Shown here one piece after another: positions 54,753 to 54,798 of a stretch of DNA of 54,798 nucleotides (its first letter is position 1; the number at the start of each line of letters is the position of its first letter). Where the stretch lies: NCBI RefSeq assembly GCF_028710545.1, contig NZ_JAQTTX010000017.1, forward strand, positions 1 to 54,798. Reading direction: 5' to 3'. The translations under genes and the position numbers were made by a program. The notes below the pieces were generated by a model. That model was not told the origin of the DNA and searched no databases. It saw only the letters and a list, made by a program, of their open reading frames with translations. Origin of the DNA: Halothiobacillus sp. GTDB lineage: Bacteria > Pseudomonadota > Gammaproteobacteria > Halothiobacillales > Halothiobacillaceae.

Positions 54753-54798
54753 ATGAACCTGACACCATCTGCTCGCCAACGGCGCTACCATCCTGCTG
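54753..54798 (+). CDS. Partial open frame at the window end, possibly a transposase start
   Basis: The ATG at 54753 opens a frame, MNLTPSARQRRYHPA, that runs off the window. A basic RQRRYHP start resembles OrfA-type transposase N termini, and the inverted repeat directly before it supports an insertion element. Only 15 residues are visible, so family cannot be assigned. Confidence 0.3.
   Translation, partial: MNLTPSARQRRYHPA

Overview
The window is an ordinary chromosomal stretch of a moderately GC-rich gammaproteobacterium. Gene content points to a halotolerant, sulfur-oxidising chemolithotroph close to Halothiobacillus. This is inferred from gene families and was not checked by alignment. 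The indicators are an ectoine operon (ectABC), a Tat-exported high-potential iron-sulfur protein, a persulfide dioxygenase/YedE sulfur locus under an ArsR-rhodanese fusion regulator, a secreted DsrE-like protein, several periplasmic thiol-redox proteins, and Gamma-type housekeeping synteny (coaBC-dut-argB, aroB-damX-like, pilSR, phoBR). No rRNA, tRNA, CRISPR array or prophage was recognised.

Layout. 1-531: a tandem duplication of a palindromic repeat. 532-2735: ectABC (minus). 2918-8249: an OpgC-like membrane protein, SelO, HiPIP, a SoxW-like thioredoxin and a zinc alcohol dehydrogenase. 8411-18139: one long minus-strand block. It begins with persulfide dioxygenase and YedE, continues with the ArsR-rhodanese regulator, and runs by overlapping start/stop codons into a MoxR/DUF58/DUF4381/VWA/VWA-TPR/BatD (Bat-type) operon. 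18332-21005: an MFS transporter divergent from the sulfur genes, a DUF4124 protein and a DsrE-like protein. 21103-32910: argB, dut, coaBC, a divergent membrane-anchored thioredoxin, gltB, a DamX-like SPOR protein, aroB, a lipoprotein and a YcgL protein. 32992-41616: AmpG-like permease, CigR-like protein, ProQ-domain protein, a family 2 glycosyltransferase, a MsrA-thioredoxin-MsrB fusion, a PP0621-like protein, then pilS-pilR. 41833-42103: a non-coding element with long terminal inverted repeats and two internal hairpins. 42118-49669: an SCP2-domain protein, phoBR, murI, a D-lactate dehydrogenase-like enzyme, nadC, and a cytochrome b561/PepSY/cytochrome c group with a candidate Fur box. 49842-54593: ArsC-like protein, dapE, murJ, an SDR protein and a 2OG-Fe(II) oxygenase. 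The last bases look like the start of an insertion sequence.

The most distinctive features are: (1) two operator-like palindromes sharing a 14-base core, one before the ArsR-rhodanese gene and one in the divergent region between the persulfide dioxygenase and MFS genes, which suggests a sulfide/persulfide regulon that may extend by read-through and translational coupling into the Bat-type operon; the fusion regulator has no cysteine in its DNA-binding half, so the rhodanese CRGRYC loop is a candidate sensor; (2) a batD reading frame whose N-terminal extension is encoded by two inserted repeat elements that keep the frame open back to an ATGA-coupled start; (3) the 271-bp nested palindromic element whose right end carries the ribosome binding site of the next gene; (4) a periplasmic MsrA-Trx-MsrB fusion in an unusual order that lacks the MsrB zinc cysteines.
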